Assembly (NCBI RefSeq): GCF_024642105.1
Contig: NZ_JAHEBT010000052.1
Span: 62,001-126,000 of the forward strand
Length of the DNA: 64,000 bases
Origin: Flavobacterium sp.
GTDB lineage: Bacteria; Bacteroidota; Bacteroidia; Flavobacteriales; Flavobacteriaceae
Reading direction: 5' to 3'
This document shows positions 28,761 through 38,557 of the stretch, one piece after another. The notes beneath the pieces were generated by a model. That model saw only the letters and a list, made by a program, of their open reading frames with translations, made no database searches and had not been told where the DNA came from. The first letter of the stretch is position 1; every line of letters begins with the position of its first letter. The translations under genes were made by a program, and so were the position numbers.

Positions 28761-29534
28761 ATGGAACAACACTATAAAAAAGAAGGTAAATACAGTTATT
28801 TTGAAGCAGGAGAAGGAACTCCAATCGTTATTCTACACGGATTAATGGGCGGTTTAAGCAATTTTGATGGAGTTGCTAATTACTTTTCTACCAAAGGTTA
28901 TAAAATAATCATTCCGGATTTACCTATTTATACTCAGAATATTTTAAAAACCAACGTAAAAGCATTTGCCAAATACGTCAAGGATTTTATTACATTCAAA
29001 GGATTGGACAACGTCATTTTATTAGGAAACTCATTAGGTGGTCATATTGCTTTGTATCATACTAAAATGTACCCAGAAAAAGTAGCGGGACTAGTAATCA
29101 CAGGAAGTTCTGGACTGTACGAAAGTGCTATGGGCGATAGTTACCCAAAAAGAGGCGACTACGAGTACATCAAGAAAAAAGCAGAAGACGTTTTTTACGA
29201 TCCTAAAGTAGCTACTCCCGAACTTGTGGACGAGGTATATGCTTCTGTAAACGATCGCATTAAATTAATTAAGACGTTAACCATTGCCAAAAGTGCCATT
29301 CGCCATAACATGGCAAAAGACCTACCAAAAATGAAAGTACAAACCTGTATCATTTGGGGGCGCAATGACAAAGTAACACCACCAGAAGTAGCAGAAGAAT
29401 TTGACAAATTATTGCCTAATTCTACTTTATATTGGATTGACAAATGTGGCCATGCCGCTATGATGGAACATCCAGACGAGTTCAACAGAATATTAGAAGA
29501 ATGGTTTACTACTGTATACAAGCCGGTTTCTTAA
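28761..29534 (+). CDS. Alpha/beta hydrolase
   Basis: 257 residues. The nucleophile elbow is GNSLGGH (Ser near residue 95), the oxyanion 'VILHGLMGG' lies near residue 25, and the catalytic acid and histidine are probably in 'WGRNDKVTPP' and 'DKCGHAAMMEHP'. No signal peptide, so it is cytoplasmic. The substrate is unknown. It lies 18 bp upstream of engB and is probably co-transcribed from a TATATTTG promoter. Confidence 0.9.
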   Translation: MEQHYKKEGKYSYFEAGEGTPIVILHGLMGGLSNFDGVANYFSTKGYKIIIPDLPIYTQNILKTNVKAFAKYVKDFITFKGLDNVILLGNSLGGHIALYHTKMYPEKVAGLVITGSSGLYESAMGDSYPKRGDYEYIKKKAEDVFYDPKVATPELVDEVYASVNDRIKLIKTLTIAKSAIRHNMAKDLPKMKVQTCIIWGRNDKVTPPEVAEEFDKLLPNSTLYWIDKCGHAAMMEHPDEFNRILEEWFTTVYKPVS

Positions 29535-29552
29535 ATCTGTCAATATATAACT

Positions 29553-30173
29553 ATGAAAATTACAACTGCTGAATTTATTATTAGCAACTCACAAGTAGAT
29601 AAGTGCCCTAAGGACTTTTTACCTGAATATGCCTTTATTGGCCGTTCAAACGTAGGTAAGTCTTCGCTTATCAATATGTTAACTAATCATAAAAGTTTAG
29701 CAAAAACTTCTGGAAGACCTGGAAAAACACAATTAATCAACCACTTTTTGATTAATAAAAACTGGTTTTTAGTGGATTTACCTGGTTATGGTTATGCCAA
29801 AGTTTCTAAGAAAACTAAATCTATTTTCCAGCAATTCATAACGGATTATTTTGAAACGAGAGAGCAATTAGTGTGTGCTTTTGTATTGATTGATATTCGC
29901 CATGAAGCGCAAACAATTGATCTAGAATTTATGTCGTATATGGGAGAAAGTGAAATTCCGTTTTGCATTATTTTTACCAAAGCAGATAAAATCAGTAAAG
30001 TCAAAATAGACTCACATATTGCCGCATATCGAAAAAAGATGTTTGCTAACAATTGGGCAGAGATGCCTCAGTATTTTGTAACTTCTTCCACAGAAGCTAC
30101 CGGAAAAGAAGAACTATTAAACTATATAGACGAAGTCAATCAAGAGGTTTTTAAAAACCAAAACGGATTTTAA
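29553..30173 (+). CDS. engB: Ribosome biogenesis GTPase EngB (YihA/YsxC)
   Basis: 206 residues. G1 loop GRSNVGKSS (30-38), G3 'DLPGYGYAKVS', G4 'TKADK'. It is a small single-domain TRAFAC GTPase for large-subunit assembly and cell growth. The gene ends in a strong bidirectional terminator. Confidence 0.95.
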   Translation: MKITTAEFIISNSQVDKCPKDFLPEYAFIGRSNVGKSSLINMLTNHKSLAKTSGRPGKTQLINHFLINKNWFLVDLPGYGYAKVSKKTKSIFQQFITDYFETREQLVCAFVLIDIRHEAQTIDLEFMSYMGESEIPFCIIFTKADKISKVKIDSHIAAYRKKMFANNWAEMPQYFVTSSTEATGKEELLNYIDEVNQEVFKNQNGF

Positions 30174-30183
30174 ATCTTTGATA

Positions 30184-30224
30184 AAAAATAAAAAAGCCAA
30201 AACGAATCGTTTTGGCTTTTTTAT
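30184..30224. terminator. Bidirectional terminator, engB / gldC
   Basis: AAAAAGCCAAAACG (30191-30204) pairs perfectly with CGTTTTGGCTTTTT (30208-30221) around a 3-nt loop. A- and T-runs on both sides let it stop both converging transcripts. Confidence 0.9.
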
Positions 30225-30241
30225 TACTGAAAATTGTAGAT

Positions 30242-30577
30242 TTATTTAGTCAACTCCAATTTTTCGGCAAAGTAGTCGCAAAAGTCTTTCATTGTTGCGG
30301 CCATTTTTTCGTCGTCAGTAGCACGTTTGAAAGTATCAGACATTGCTACTAAAGTTTGATGAAAGAAAATCTTCATTTCATCAACTGGCATGTCTTTAGT
30401 CCACAAATCGATACGCATCGTTTCTTTTGCTTTGCTATCCCAAATAGACAACATGAATGCTTTTGCTTCTTCTTTTGTTACACCACCATCGGCTGCCGTC
30501 CAAAATAATTTTTCGGGAACACGATTAGGATCTAATTCAATTTCAAATTTAATTTCTGATGTGATAGAATCTGACAT
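30242..30577 (-). CDS. gldC: Gliding motility protein GldC
   Basis: 111 residues, cytoplasmic, matching GldC as I recall it from Flavobacterium johnsoniae: 'ELDPNRVPEKLFWTAADGG', 'DLWTKDMPVDEMK' and 'MKDFCDYFAEKLE'. In that species GldC is helpful but not essential for gliding. The start shares one base with the gldB stop (TAATG), so the pair is translationally coupled. Confidence 0.93.
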   Translation of the reverse strand: MSDSITSEIKFEIELDPNRVPEKLFWTAADGGVTKEEAKAFMLSIWDSKAKETMRIDLWTKDMPVDEMKIFFHQTLVAMSDTFKRATDDEKMAATMKDFCDYFAEKLELTK

Positions 30578-31533
30578 TATTTCTTTGGTTTATATTTTGA
30601 TTTTTCAAACAATTCTTTAGCATTCATTTTTAATACATCGGCAAGAGGAATATCGTTGTTTTCCGCATACGAACGAACTATTTGCCAACCTATCCAGGCT
30701 CCTACTTGCCCAGGGGATTCATTATCTATTTCTAAATAAAATTTAGAAAACGGAGCTGGAGCAATAAATCGCGAACTTAATTTTGGTTCGTCACTATACA
30801 ACAAATCATTCTCTAAAAAATACCGCCAAATATACGCTTCATTTTCCTGACACCAATTAATTTCTTTTGGAGTATACCCCATTTTTTCAGCATCGGTATA
30901 CTCAGGCAGCAATAGGTCTTTTAGATACAATTGTTTTCCGTAATAAATCATCTGATTTAATAACGTTTTATCTTTTCCAAAATTAATCTTACTTGCTGCA
31001 AAACTTGAAACCACATCGGGCATCATCTGTCTTTGTTCAAAATTTTGTTTGATATACTTAGGAAATTCGTAAAACTTATGTTCTTTTCCCAAATACAATT
31101 CCAAAGAAATAATCACCAAACTATCTGCATAAATAACTTTATTATTGTAATCCATTTCAGCGATTACAGTAATAGCTTTAGGTGTTTTTGTTTTTGGAAA
31201 ATAGTGTTTAATGTGCTTAAATAAGGTCATTAGCTCTGAACGAACGGGTTCAATATCACTATATTTTTTTTGAACTTCCCCATACAATTCACGCCAAAGT
31301 GGATTTTGAATTTTATTTGTCCAAACGCTATCTGGAACTCCTGCCGGAAAGAAAAAAGGGTATTGCTTCTTTATTTTTTGCAAATCTTCTGGTTTAGACT
31401 CAAAAAACACTTTATCAAATCGTTCTACTTTAATGTCCATAGGGATTTCTTCTACTGCTTTTTCTACAGCAGTTTTTTTATCGCAAGACAAAAAAAAGAA
31501 ACAAAAGACAATTGAAAACAAATATACTCTCAT
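30577..31533 (-). CDS. gldB: Gliding motility lipoprotein GldB
   Basis: 318 residues with a lipoprotein signal: a hydrophobic start and 'FFFLSC', lipidated cysteine at 17. The body contains 'FFPAGVPDSVW' and 'GAWIGWQIVRSYAENND', a DUF2268/peptidase-like C-terminal pattern. GldB is required for gliding in F. johnsoniae and sits in the cell envelope. It forms an operon with gldC and is divergent from nadE. Confidence 0.93.
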   Translation of the reverse strand: MRVYLFSIVFCFFFLSCDKKTAVEKAVEEIPMDIKVERFDKVFFESKPEDLQKIKKQYPFFFPAGVPDSVWTNKIQNPLWRELYGEVQKKYSDIEPVRSELMTLFKHIKHYFPKTKTPKAITVIAEMDYNNKVIYADSLVIISLELYLGKEHKFYEFPKYIKQNFEQRQMMPDVVSSFAASKINFGKDKTLLNQMIYYGKQLYLKDLLLPEYTDAEKMGYTPKEINWCQENEAYIWRYFLENDLLYSDEPKLSSRFIAPAPFSKFYLEIDNESPGQVGAWIGWQIVRSYAENNDIPLADVLKMNAKELFEKSKYKPKK

Positions 31534-31719
31534 GTATGAAAAATTAATTTTTAACTTTTGTATTAGAATCCGCTTGGTCTATTTTTTTAGTAAAAAACAA
31601 TTAGTTACTCGCGATTTCACATTTATTAATTAAATTTGTTTCCAAAGTATCAGGAAAACAGATGGATTTCAAAATGGTTCTGCAAATATACATTCCTGCT
31701 TTTTAATACCTAAATTATT

Positions 31720-32526
31720 ATGTCGAAAAAAAGTACGCTTCAAGTCGAAAAGGCAAATGAGTTTATTGTTGATTGGTTAAAAACCTATGCTACTAACGCA
31801 AAAGTAAATGGTTTTGTTGTGGGAATTTCTGGCGGAGTTGACTCAGCCGTTACTTCAACCCTCTGCGCACAAACAGGATTAAAAGTAGTTTGTGTACAAA
31901 TGCCTATCCATCAATCAGAATGTCAAGTAAATAGAGGAAAAGAGCATATTGACCAATTAATGCAACGATTTCCTAATGTTTCTGAAGCCGAATCTAATTT
32001 AACCACCGTTTTTGAAACATTCAAAGAGGTACTTCCAAGCGATACCGAAGAACATCAACTACACCTAACTCTAGCCAATACGCGCGCGCGAATCCGAATG
32101 ACAACTCTATATTATTATGGAGGAATCTATGGTTTATTAGTAGCTGGCACTGGTAATAAAGTAGAAGATTTTGGTGTAGGTTTTTATACTAAATATGGTG
32201 ATGGTGGGGTGGATTTAAGTCCTATTGCCGATTTAATGAAATCGGATGTTTTTGCCTTAGGCGCTTATTTAAAAGTGCCAGAATCAATATTGACCGCTTC
32301 TCCTACTGATGGTTTATTTGGAGATGAAAGAACCGATGAAGATCAACTAGGCGCCAGTTATGACGAATTGGAATGGGCTATGCGACAAGATGAAGTAGGA
32401 AAATCCGCTAATTCTTTCTCAGGTAGAGAGAAAACTGTTTTTGAGATATACAAACGTTTAAATACTGTAAATCAGCACAAAATGCAGCCAATACCTGTTT
32501 GTATCTTACCTCAATCGTTAAAATAA
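31720..32526 (+). CDS. nadE: NAD+ synthase NadE (ammonia-dependent)
   Basis: 268 residues. The ATP-pyrophosphatase P-loop is SGGVDSAVTS (37-46); 'GTGNKVEDFGVGFYTKYGDGGVD' (in part GTGNKVEDFG) is the NaAD-binding region. No N-terminal glutaminase domain is present, so free ammonia is the nitrogen donor. It makes NAD+ from deamido-NAD+ in the cytoplasm. Confidence 0.95.
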   Translation: MSKKSTLQVEKANEFIVDWLKTYATNAKVNGFVVGISGGVDSAVTSTLCAQTGLKVVCVQMPIHQSECQVNRGKEHIDQLMQRFPNVSEAESNLTTVFETFKEVLPSDTEEHQLHLTLANTRARIRMTTLYYYGGIYGLLVAGTGNKVEDFGVGFYTKYGDGGVDLSPIADLMKSDVFALGAYLKVPESILTASPTDGLFGDERTDEDQLGASYDELEWAMRQDEVGKSANSFSGREKTVFEIYKRLNTVNQHKMQPIPVCILPQSLK

Positions 32527-32613
32527 CACATTTTAACTGATTTGCAATTGTTTACAGAATTTATTTATTAATTTTACTACTCCAAAACAAATAACAATTC
32601 TAAAAACAACATT

Positions 32614-33243
32614 ATGATTAAGGTATGTGTCGCCGACAATTATCCTGTAGTACACTTTGGAGTAAAATCATACTTCAAAGATCACTCGGATATTTCCATA
32701 GTAGCGAATATTGGAAATTTTTCCATGCTAAACGAAATCCTACAAACCAAAGAGATTGACGTTTTATTACTAGACCTAGAATTAGAAGGGCTTACAAGTA
32801 TTTTTGAAGTTAAATCAATTCTAAAAGAGTTTCCAAAAACAAAAGTAATTATTTACAGTAATCTTTCTGAACAAATTTATGCGCCAAATGCCATAAAAGC
32901 AGGAGCTTCAGGGTTTGTACATAAAACTGAAAAACTAGGAACTTTGGCAGAAGCCATCATCAAAGTACAACAAGGAAAAATCATCATGAATGAAACCGTG
33001 AAGAAAAACCTTGCTTTGATTGCAAAACAGAGTAAAAGTGAACGATTGTATCGCAAATTATCTAATCGCGAAGTAGAAGTTTTACGTTATTTAAGTGACG
33101 GCAAAAAGAACCACGAAATTGCCGATATTCTTAAATTGAACGAAAAAACAATCAGTACTTACAAATTAAGATTACTAACTAAATTGAATGTAACTAATTT
33201 AGTTGACTTGGTAAACAAAGCCAAAACACTGGAAATTGTTTAG
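32614..33243 (+). CDS. NarL/LuxR-type response regulator
   Basis: 209 residues: a receiver domain (1-120) with phosphoacceptor D54 in 'VLLLDLELEG', conserved Lys near 105 ('GFVHKTEKLG'), and a C-terminal LuxR HTH (about 145-205; 'LSNREVEVLRYLSDGKKNHEIAD' in part). The acidic pair near the N-terminus reads AD rather than DD, a mild change. No kinase gene is adjacent; the nearest is at 35502 on the same strand beyond dnaG. Confidence 0.92.
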   Translation: MIKVCVADNYPVVHFGVKSYFKDHSDISIVANIGNFSMLNEILQTKEIDVLLLDLELEGLTSIFEVKSILKEFPKTKVIIYSNLSEQIYAPNAIKAGASGFVHKTEKLGTLAEAIIKVQQGKIIMNETVKKNLALIAKQSKSERLYRKLSNREVEVLRYLSDGKKNHEIADILKLNEKTISTYKLRLLTKLNVTNLVDLVNKAKTLEIV

Positions 33244-33255
33244 TTACAATTAAGT

Positions 33256-33292
33256 ATAAAAAAATGAAAGCCATCAGCTTTCATTTTTTTTA
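33256..33292. terminator. Bidirectional terminator, response regulator / dnaG
   Basis: ATGAAAGC (33264-33271) pairs with GCTTTCAT (33277-33284), flanked by A6 and T7 runs that extend the stem and serve both directions. Confidence 0.88.
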
Positions 33293-35266
33293 TATATAAG
33301 TAGAACGAATTCTACCTATGGTTCCTGTTAGATTAACTTTTAGCTTGTTGTAATCGTTAATCAATATTTTTAATTCTTCTTGGTCTGAATCTGGTTTTTC
33401 TACAAACTCACTCATCAAATCCAAAATCAGCTTATTGATTAAATACTCTCGCATTGAAATAATTATTTCTGAAGTATGCTGACTTACTGTTTCGGATTTT
33501 TGTTTTACAAAAATATTTTGATCATCCCATTTATGAAGCGTAACTCGTTCGTCTTCCATCAAAATATCGGTGACTTCTTGAGCAAATTGATCGGGTAAAT
33601 GCTTCAAATAATTTTCGATACCAAAATCTTCATTTTGCAAATAATAATTAATCAAGTCATTAAAAATAGCTCGAAACAAAGGATTGGCTAATTCTACTTC
33701 GTCTTCTTGCAAACTCAAATAAATGCGTTGGTACACTTTGTATTCTTTCTTTTCAACTACTTGCTCAATTTCTCCTTCCCCATTAGTTTTCAAAAGCACA
33801 TCTTCAAACTCTTCAACCTTATTTCCATAAAGCAATAAAATCTCAATAATTTTTCGCTCCAGATGGTATAAAATATCAATTTTTTGAGCTTGAACAGGCG
33901 CTTCATTTTTTACAATTTCAAATGCTTTTTGTTCTTGCTTTTGTTTTTTTCCAACTTCGGCAATGTCTTTTTGAACGAGTTGTGCCAACGTACTTACCAA
34001 AACTTGTTCTGAAATATCCATAATTCGGGAACATTCCTGAATATAAATTTCTCGTTGAATTCGATCTGGAATTTTAGAAATACTTTGCACCATTTCTCGA
34101 ATCAAATCGGCTTTTTTGATAGGATCATTTTGAGCATCTTTCATCAAAAGCGAGGCTTTGAATTGGATAAAATCCTTAGCATTATTTTCGAGATAGGCTA
34201 CCAAATCATCGTACGATGTTTTCTTAGCAAAACTATCCGGATCTTCTCCGTCAGGAAATGCACATACTTTTACGTTCATTCCTTCTTCAAGAATCAAATC
34301 AATCCCTCGAATAGACGCACGAAGTCCGGCAGCATCTCCGTCAAAAAGAACGGTAATATTTTTAGTCAATCGATTAATTAACCGAATCTGATCTGGTGTC
34401 AAAGCAGTTCCCGAAGAAGCCACTACATTTTCAATCCCCGCTTGATTGAACTGAATTACATCCGTATATCCTTCGACCAAATAACAATTATTCAATTTTG
34501 CAATGGATTGTTTCGCCTGAAAAATTCCGTATAGTACTTTACTTTTATGGTAAATTTCACTTTCTGGAGAGTTCAGGTATTTGGCCGCTTTTTTGTCATT
34601 CGTTAGAATTCGCCCACCAAAACCTAAAATACGTCCCGACATACTTTGTATCGGAAACATTACACGACCTTTAAAACGGTCAAAAGGCCTATCTTCTTTA
34701 GGAATAGTTAATCCGGTGCTTTCTAAAAATTCTAATTTATAGCCTTTCCCTAAAGCTTCTTTGGTAAAAGCATCCCAAGTTTCAGGGGAATACCCCAAAG
34801 CAAACTTGGTAATAGTTTCATTAGTAAAACCTCTTTCTTTAAAATAAGAAAGACCAATCGCTTTTCCTTCTTCAGAATGTAATAGGATATTGTGAAAATA
34901 GTTTTTGGCAAATTCCGAAACCAAATACATACTTTCTTTAATGTCTGTATTCGCTTTTTCTTCGTCAGTTTGCTCGGTTTCTTCTATTTCAATATTGTAT
35001 TTTTTAGCTAAATAGCGAATCGCCTCAGGATAGGTGAAATGCTCGTGTTCCATCAAGAAAGCTACCGAGTTACCCCCTTTTCCCGAGCTAAAATCTTTCC
35101 AAATTTGTTTCACTGGCGAAACCATAAATGATGGTGAACGTTCGTCAGAAAAGGGACTTAACCCTTTATAATTACTACCCGCGCGTTTTAATTGTACAAA
35201 ATCACCAATAACCTCCTCAACTCGAGCAGTTTCGTATACGGTATCTATGGTAGCTTTTGAAATCAT
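33290..35266 (-). CDS. dnaG: DNA primase DnaG, zinc site degenerate
   Basis: 658 residues. The N-terminal domain follows the CHC2 zinc fold, but the ligands are replaced: Cys37 to Ser, His40 to Ser, Cys58 to Asp, Cys61 to Ser (in 'GLSPFSDERSPSF' and 'IWKDFSSGKGGN'). The rest of that domain is well conserved. The core has 'FDRFKGRVMFPI', TOPRIM 'VEGYTDVI' and 'LFDGDAAG'. The C-terminal third would bind DnaB. It makes RNA primers at the replication fork and lies opposite the histidine kinase gene. Confidence 0.95.
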   Translation of the reverse strand: MISKATIDTVYETARVEEVIGDFVQLKRAGSNYKGLSPFSDERSPSFMVSPVKQIWKDFSSGKGGNSVAFLMEHEHFTYPEAIRYLAKKYNIEIEETEQTDEEKANTDIKESMYLVSEFAKNYFHNILLHSEEGKAIGLSYFKERGFTNETITKFALGYSPETWDAFTKEALGKGYKLEFLESTGLTIPKEDRPFDRFKGRVMFPIQSMSGRILGFGGRILTNDKKAAKYLNSPESEIYHKSKVLYGIFQAKQSIAKLNNCYLVEGYTDVIQFNQAGIENVVASSGTALTPDQIRLINRLTKNITVLFDGDAAGLRASIRGIDLILEEGMNVKVCAFPDGEDPDSFAKKTSYDDLVAYLENNAKDFIQFKASLLMKDAQNDPIKKADLIREMVQSISKIPDRIQREIYIQECSRIMDISEQVLVSTLAQLVQKDIAEVGKKQKQEQKAFEIVKNEAPVQAQKIDILYHLERKIIEILLLYGNKVEEFEDVLLKTNGEGEIEQVVEKKEYKVYQRIYLSLQEDEVELANPLFRAIFNDLINYYLQNEDFGIENYLKHLPDQFAQEVTDILMEDERVTLHKWDDQNIFVKQKSETVSQHTSEIIISMREYLINKLILDLMSEFVEKPDSDQEELKILINDYNKLKVNLTGTIGRIRSTYI

Positions 35267-35501
35267 TTATTTAGTAGGAAAGTGACAAATATACAAAGTT
35301 TCAGCTCGATTTATTCAGAATACAAAATGAATTTTGGAGTCCTAAAAATGGAAAATCAATTAAGTTTTAAATTTATACACTCAAAAAAGAAATATTTACC
35401 AATAAAATTTTATTTTTATACCAATAATGGTTGTTTGCCTTGACGTCCCGAATCGTAATTGCAATCTACTACTGCAAATTAATCCCAAATACTTAAAACC
35501 T

Positions 35502-37844
35502 ATGCCCTTAAATAGCGTAACTATTCCATCCATAATTAGTTCGAAAAAATTTCAAGAAGAATGCCTTTCTATTCTTTCATTGGCTGCTGAAATTTGCAAC
35601 ATACCAGTTGTTGTTCTATCGTATGTAGAAAATAACAACACAACAATAATTGCAAAAACAGGAAATAACATCCTCTTTTCTGCCGAAGCACATCAATTAT
35701 TAAATACTAAAGTTATTCTAGAACATAAAACTCAAGAAGGATACGATGCTAATTTTAATTTAGGCATTCCAATTTCGTTTGGAAATGAAATTACAAACGG
35801 AACACTTTGTTTTTGGGATTCAAATTCAAAAAAAGTAACACCAATTGAATTAAAAATAGCTACTAATATTGTAAATCAAATTCAAACTCTATATCAATTA
35901 CACGCTCAAAATTTTGAATTAGAGCAAAGAGAATTGTATAAAAAAATATTAGATTTTTTACCCACTGAAGTCGCTGTTTTTGATCAAAACCACAAGTACC
36001 TATATGTTAATCCTGCAGCCATTCAAAACGAAGAACTTCGTAACTATATCATCGGGAAAGATGATTTTGAATATGCTAAACATACAAAAAGAGATCCTTT
36101 ATTTGCAGAAGAACGAAGGAATCGATTTACAGCAGCTGCAAAAACAAATTCTGTCATTGAATGGATTGATGAGATTACAAAAAATGATAATACAACAGCC
36201 TTTTATACCCGCAAATTTGCCCCTGTATTCAATGCATTTGGCGTATTAGAAATGATGGTGGGTTTTGGAGTAGATATAACTGCTCAAAAAAAGGCAGAAG
36301 CTGCTTTAAAAATCAGTAATGAACGATTTAGCTATGCTAGCCAAGCCACTTCCGATGCGCTTTGGGATTGGAATATGTTAACTGATGAAATTTTTGTTGG
36401 TGAAACCTATTCTGCTCTTTTTGGCCACCAATTTAAAAATAATACAATTACTGCTGCAGCATGTGAAAACTTTATCCATCCCGATGACAGAGAAAATTAT
36501 TTTAAACATTTTGACGAAACTTTAGAAAGCAACGCTACCAAATGGGCAGGCGAATACCGTTATCTGAAATCAAATGGAAGTTATGCCTACGTGAGTGACA
36601 AAGCGATTATCATACGAAATAAAGACGGTGAAGCTATACGCATGATTGGAGCGATGCAAGACATTACAGAAACAAAAAATGTAGAAGAACAAAACCGTTT
36701 ATTAATCGAAGAAAACAATCGAAACAAAAATATTCAGATCAACGAAGCTAAAAACATGTATCGCCTATTAGCAGACAATACAGTAGATTTAGTCTGTTTA
36801 CATAACTTAGACACTAGCTTTGAATATATTTCACCTTCTATCGTAAAACTTATGGGATATACTCCAGAAGAACTTATCGGAGAATTACCCATGAACTTTG
36901 TTCATCCCAAAGATCTAGAATTAATACAAAATAGTTTTGTGAGTTTCATTACAGAAGAAGAAGACGAAAATGCACATGTAGAAGCTCGATTTAGAAATAA
37001 AAAAGGAGACTATGTTTGGTTCGAAATTAAAGCTACAATAGTTAAAGAAAATGGAAACCCAATCAGTTTTCAAACTAGTGCACGCAACATTACGCAGCAA
37101 AAAGAAGTGCAATATGCTATGAAAAAAGCGTTAGCACAAGAACGTGAGTTGAACGAGTTAAGAACCAATTTAGTTTCTACCATTTCACACGAGTTCAGAA
37201 CTCCTATGACTACTATTAGAACCAGTGCCGAGCTAATCGAAATGTATATTGAAGGGCATAATTTTGTCCATTCGACACAGTTACAAAAAAGAATTAACAC
37301 AATAACGGAAGAAATTGACCGAATAGTAGAGCTAATGAATGCCGTACTTACTATTTCGAAAGACGATGCTGGCAAAACAAATTTCAATCCTATTATATTT
37401 GACTTAAAACAAATTTGTTTGGATGTGATAGAAACCAGTTATTCACACCAAATTGGAGGCCGTAAAGTGCAGACTGTTTTTGAAGGAAACAATTTCACTG
37501 TTTTTGCCGACAAAAATTTAATGGAGTATTCACTATTCAATCTATTAAATAACGCCTTTAAGTACTCTGAAGGTTCAGGCGACATAATGCTGAACCTAAC
37601 ATCAAGAAACCATGAAATCGAAATTCAAATCATCGATTTCGGCATTGGAATACCCGAAAAAGATATTCCGAAATTATTCAACACTTTCTTTAGAGCGAGT
37701 AATACTGAAGGAATTCAAGGAACTGGATTAGGTCTTTATATAGTAAAAACTTTTACCGAAAGAAACTCTGGAACTATACAAGTAACCAGTGAACTTGGAA
37801 AAGGGACTACAGTAACACTTCTCTTTCCCTTATTAAAATCTTAA
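35502..37844 (+). CDS. GAF/PAS-domain sensor histidine kinase
   Basis: 780 residues from ATG 35502 (the frame is open to 35427, but the extra residues look non-coding). Order: a GAF-like domain (about 1-145), three PAS domains (about 150-270, 275-400, 420-540; the second ends 'RMIGAMQDITE'), a dimerisation domain with His563 in SHEFRTP, and an ATPase domain with 'NLLNNAFKYS', 'DFGIGIP' and 'GTGLGLYIV'. No membrane helix is seen, so it senses cytoplasmic signals. The next gene, 4 bp on, is its probable response regulator. Confidence 0.92.
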   Translation: MPLNSVTIPSIISSKKFQEECLSILSLAAEICNIPVVVLSYVENNNTTIIAKTGNNILFSAEAHQLLNTKVILEHKTQEGYDANFNLGIPISFGNEITNGTLCFWDSNSKKVTPIELKIATNIVNQIQTLYQLHAQNFELEQRELYKKILDFLPTEVAVFDQNHKYLYVNPAAIQNEELRNYIIGKDDFEYAKHTKRDPLFAEERRNRFTAAAKTNSVIEWIDEITKNDNTTAFYTRKFAPVFNAFGVLEMMVGFGVDITAQKKAEAALKISNERFSYASQATSDALWDWNMLTDEIFVGETYSALFGHQFKNNTITAAACENFIHPDDRENYFKHFDETLESNATKWAGEYRYLKSNGSYAYVSDKAIIIRNKDGEAIRMIGAMQDITETKNVEEQNRLLIEENNRNKNIQINEAKNMYRLLADNTVDLVCLHNLDTSFEYISPSIVKLMGYTPEELIGELPMNFVHPKDLELIQNSFVSFITEEEDENAHVEARFRNKKGDYVWFEIKATIVKENGNPISFQTSARNITQQKEVQYAMKKALAQERELNELRTNLVSTISHEFRTPMTTIRTSAELIEMYIEGHNFVHSTQLQKRINTITEEIDRIVELMNAVLTISKDDAGKTNFNPIIFDLKQICLDVIETSYSHQIGGRKVQTVFEGNNFTVFADKNLMEYSLFNLLNNAFKYSEGSGDIMLNLTSRNHEIEIQIIDFGIGIPEKDIPKLFNTFFRASNTEGIQGTGLGLYIVKTFTERNSGTIQVTSELGKGTTVTLLFPLLKS

Positions 37845-37848
37845 TTCT

Positions 37849-38205
37849 ATGAAAAAAGTATTAATTATTGATGATGAAATCAAACTAAGAGAAGCCATTG
37901 TTGAGCTATTTTCTTTTATTGGATATCAAATAGTAGAAGCGCAAGATGGATTAGACGGATTAGACAAAGTACAATTACACACTCCTGATTTAATTATTTG
38001 TGATGTAATGATGCCTAAATTAGATGGATACGGATTCTTAAAAAAACACCTCGCATCAGAACAAGCTACTATACCTGTTGTATTATTAACTGCAAAAACC
38101 GAAGAAGTTGATGAAGTAATCGGGAAAGACTTAGGTGCAAAAGATTACATCAAAAAACCATTCTCGTTTCAAGAATTAAAACGTATAGTCGAAAAACATA
38201 TTTAA
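37849..38205 (+). CDS. Single-domain response regulator
   Basis: 118 residues, a receiver domain only. Acidic pair D8-D9, phosphoacceptor D52 in 'LIICDVMMPKLDG', Thr in 'VVLLTAKTE', Lys in 'DYIKKPFS'. It has no output domain, so it relays by protein contact or a phosphorelay. It is 4 bp after the histidine kinase and surely forms a pair with it. Confidence 0.94.
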   Translation: MKKVLIIDDEIKLREAIVELFSFIGYQIVEAQDGLDGLDKVQLHTPDLIICDVMMPKLDGYGFLKKHLASEQATIPVVLLTAKTEEVDEVIGKDLGAKDYIKKPFSFQELKRIVEKHI

Positions 38206-38557
38206 AAAAATAGTTTTTAAAGCAATTGATTATTGTTTATGATTTAGTATTGGGGAGAGTAGTGTATAGAATCTTACCTAAAGCAGCCTACCTTAACTAA
38301 ATTGTAATCATAAATTCATTGCCCCCAATAAATCTTCTGAGTAAGCTGCCCGGTAAGAAAGATCCCAAATCTTACTTCAAAAGTAAGGCAACTATTTTTA
38401 TTTCATTTTGTTTTAATGGATAACTTAAAAAAAAATACTAATAATTTAATTTTTTCACAAACATTAAATTGATGTTGAAAAATCCTAGTATTTAGGTCAA
38501 TTTCTATTCCAAATGAAATATAAAATTTAGAAAAATTATACCCAGGTTTGAAGACAA
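38206..38557. other. 352-bp intergenic region between converging genes
   Basis: No ORF. The left half holds a set of inverted repeats that may be a small RNA (38249-38387, listed separately). From 38390 to 38557 it is AT-rich with no visible structure. Confidence 0.6.
38249..38387 (+). ncRNA. Candidate structured RNA with alternative stems
   Basis: Stem A: ATTGGGG (38249-38255) with CCCCAAT (38323-38329). Stem B: CTTACC (38273-38278) plus GCAGC (38283-38287) with GCTGC (38345-38349) plus GGTAAG (38352-38357). Stem C: CTTACTT (38371-38377) with AAGTAAG (38381-38387), then a T-rich stretch. A and B cross, so they form a pseudoknot or exclude each other. The strand is a guess. No gene follows on the plus strand, so a free-standing RNA is likelier than a leader. 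I cannot match a known family. Confidence 0.4.

Noticed and set aside
30577..31533. DUF2268-like peptidase reading of the gldB product
   Set aside because: No zinc motif HExxH is present; the lipoprotein signal and gldC neighbour fit GldB better.
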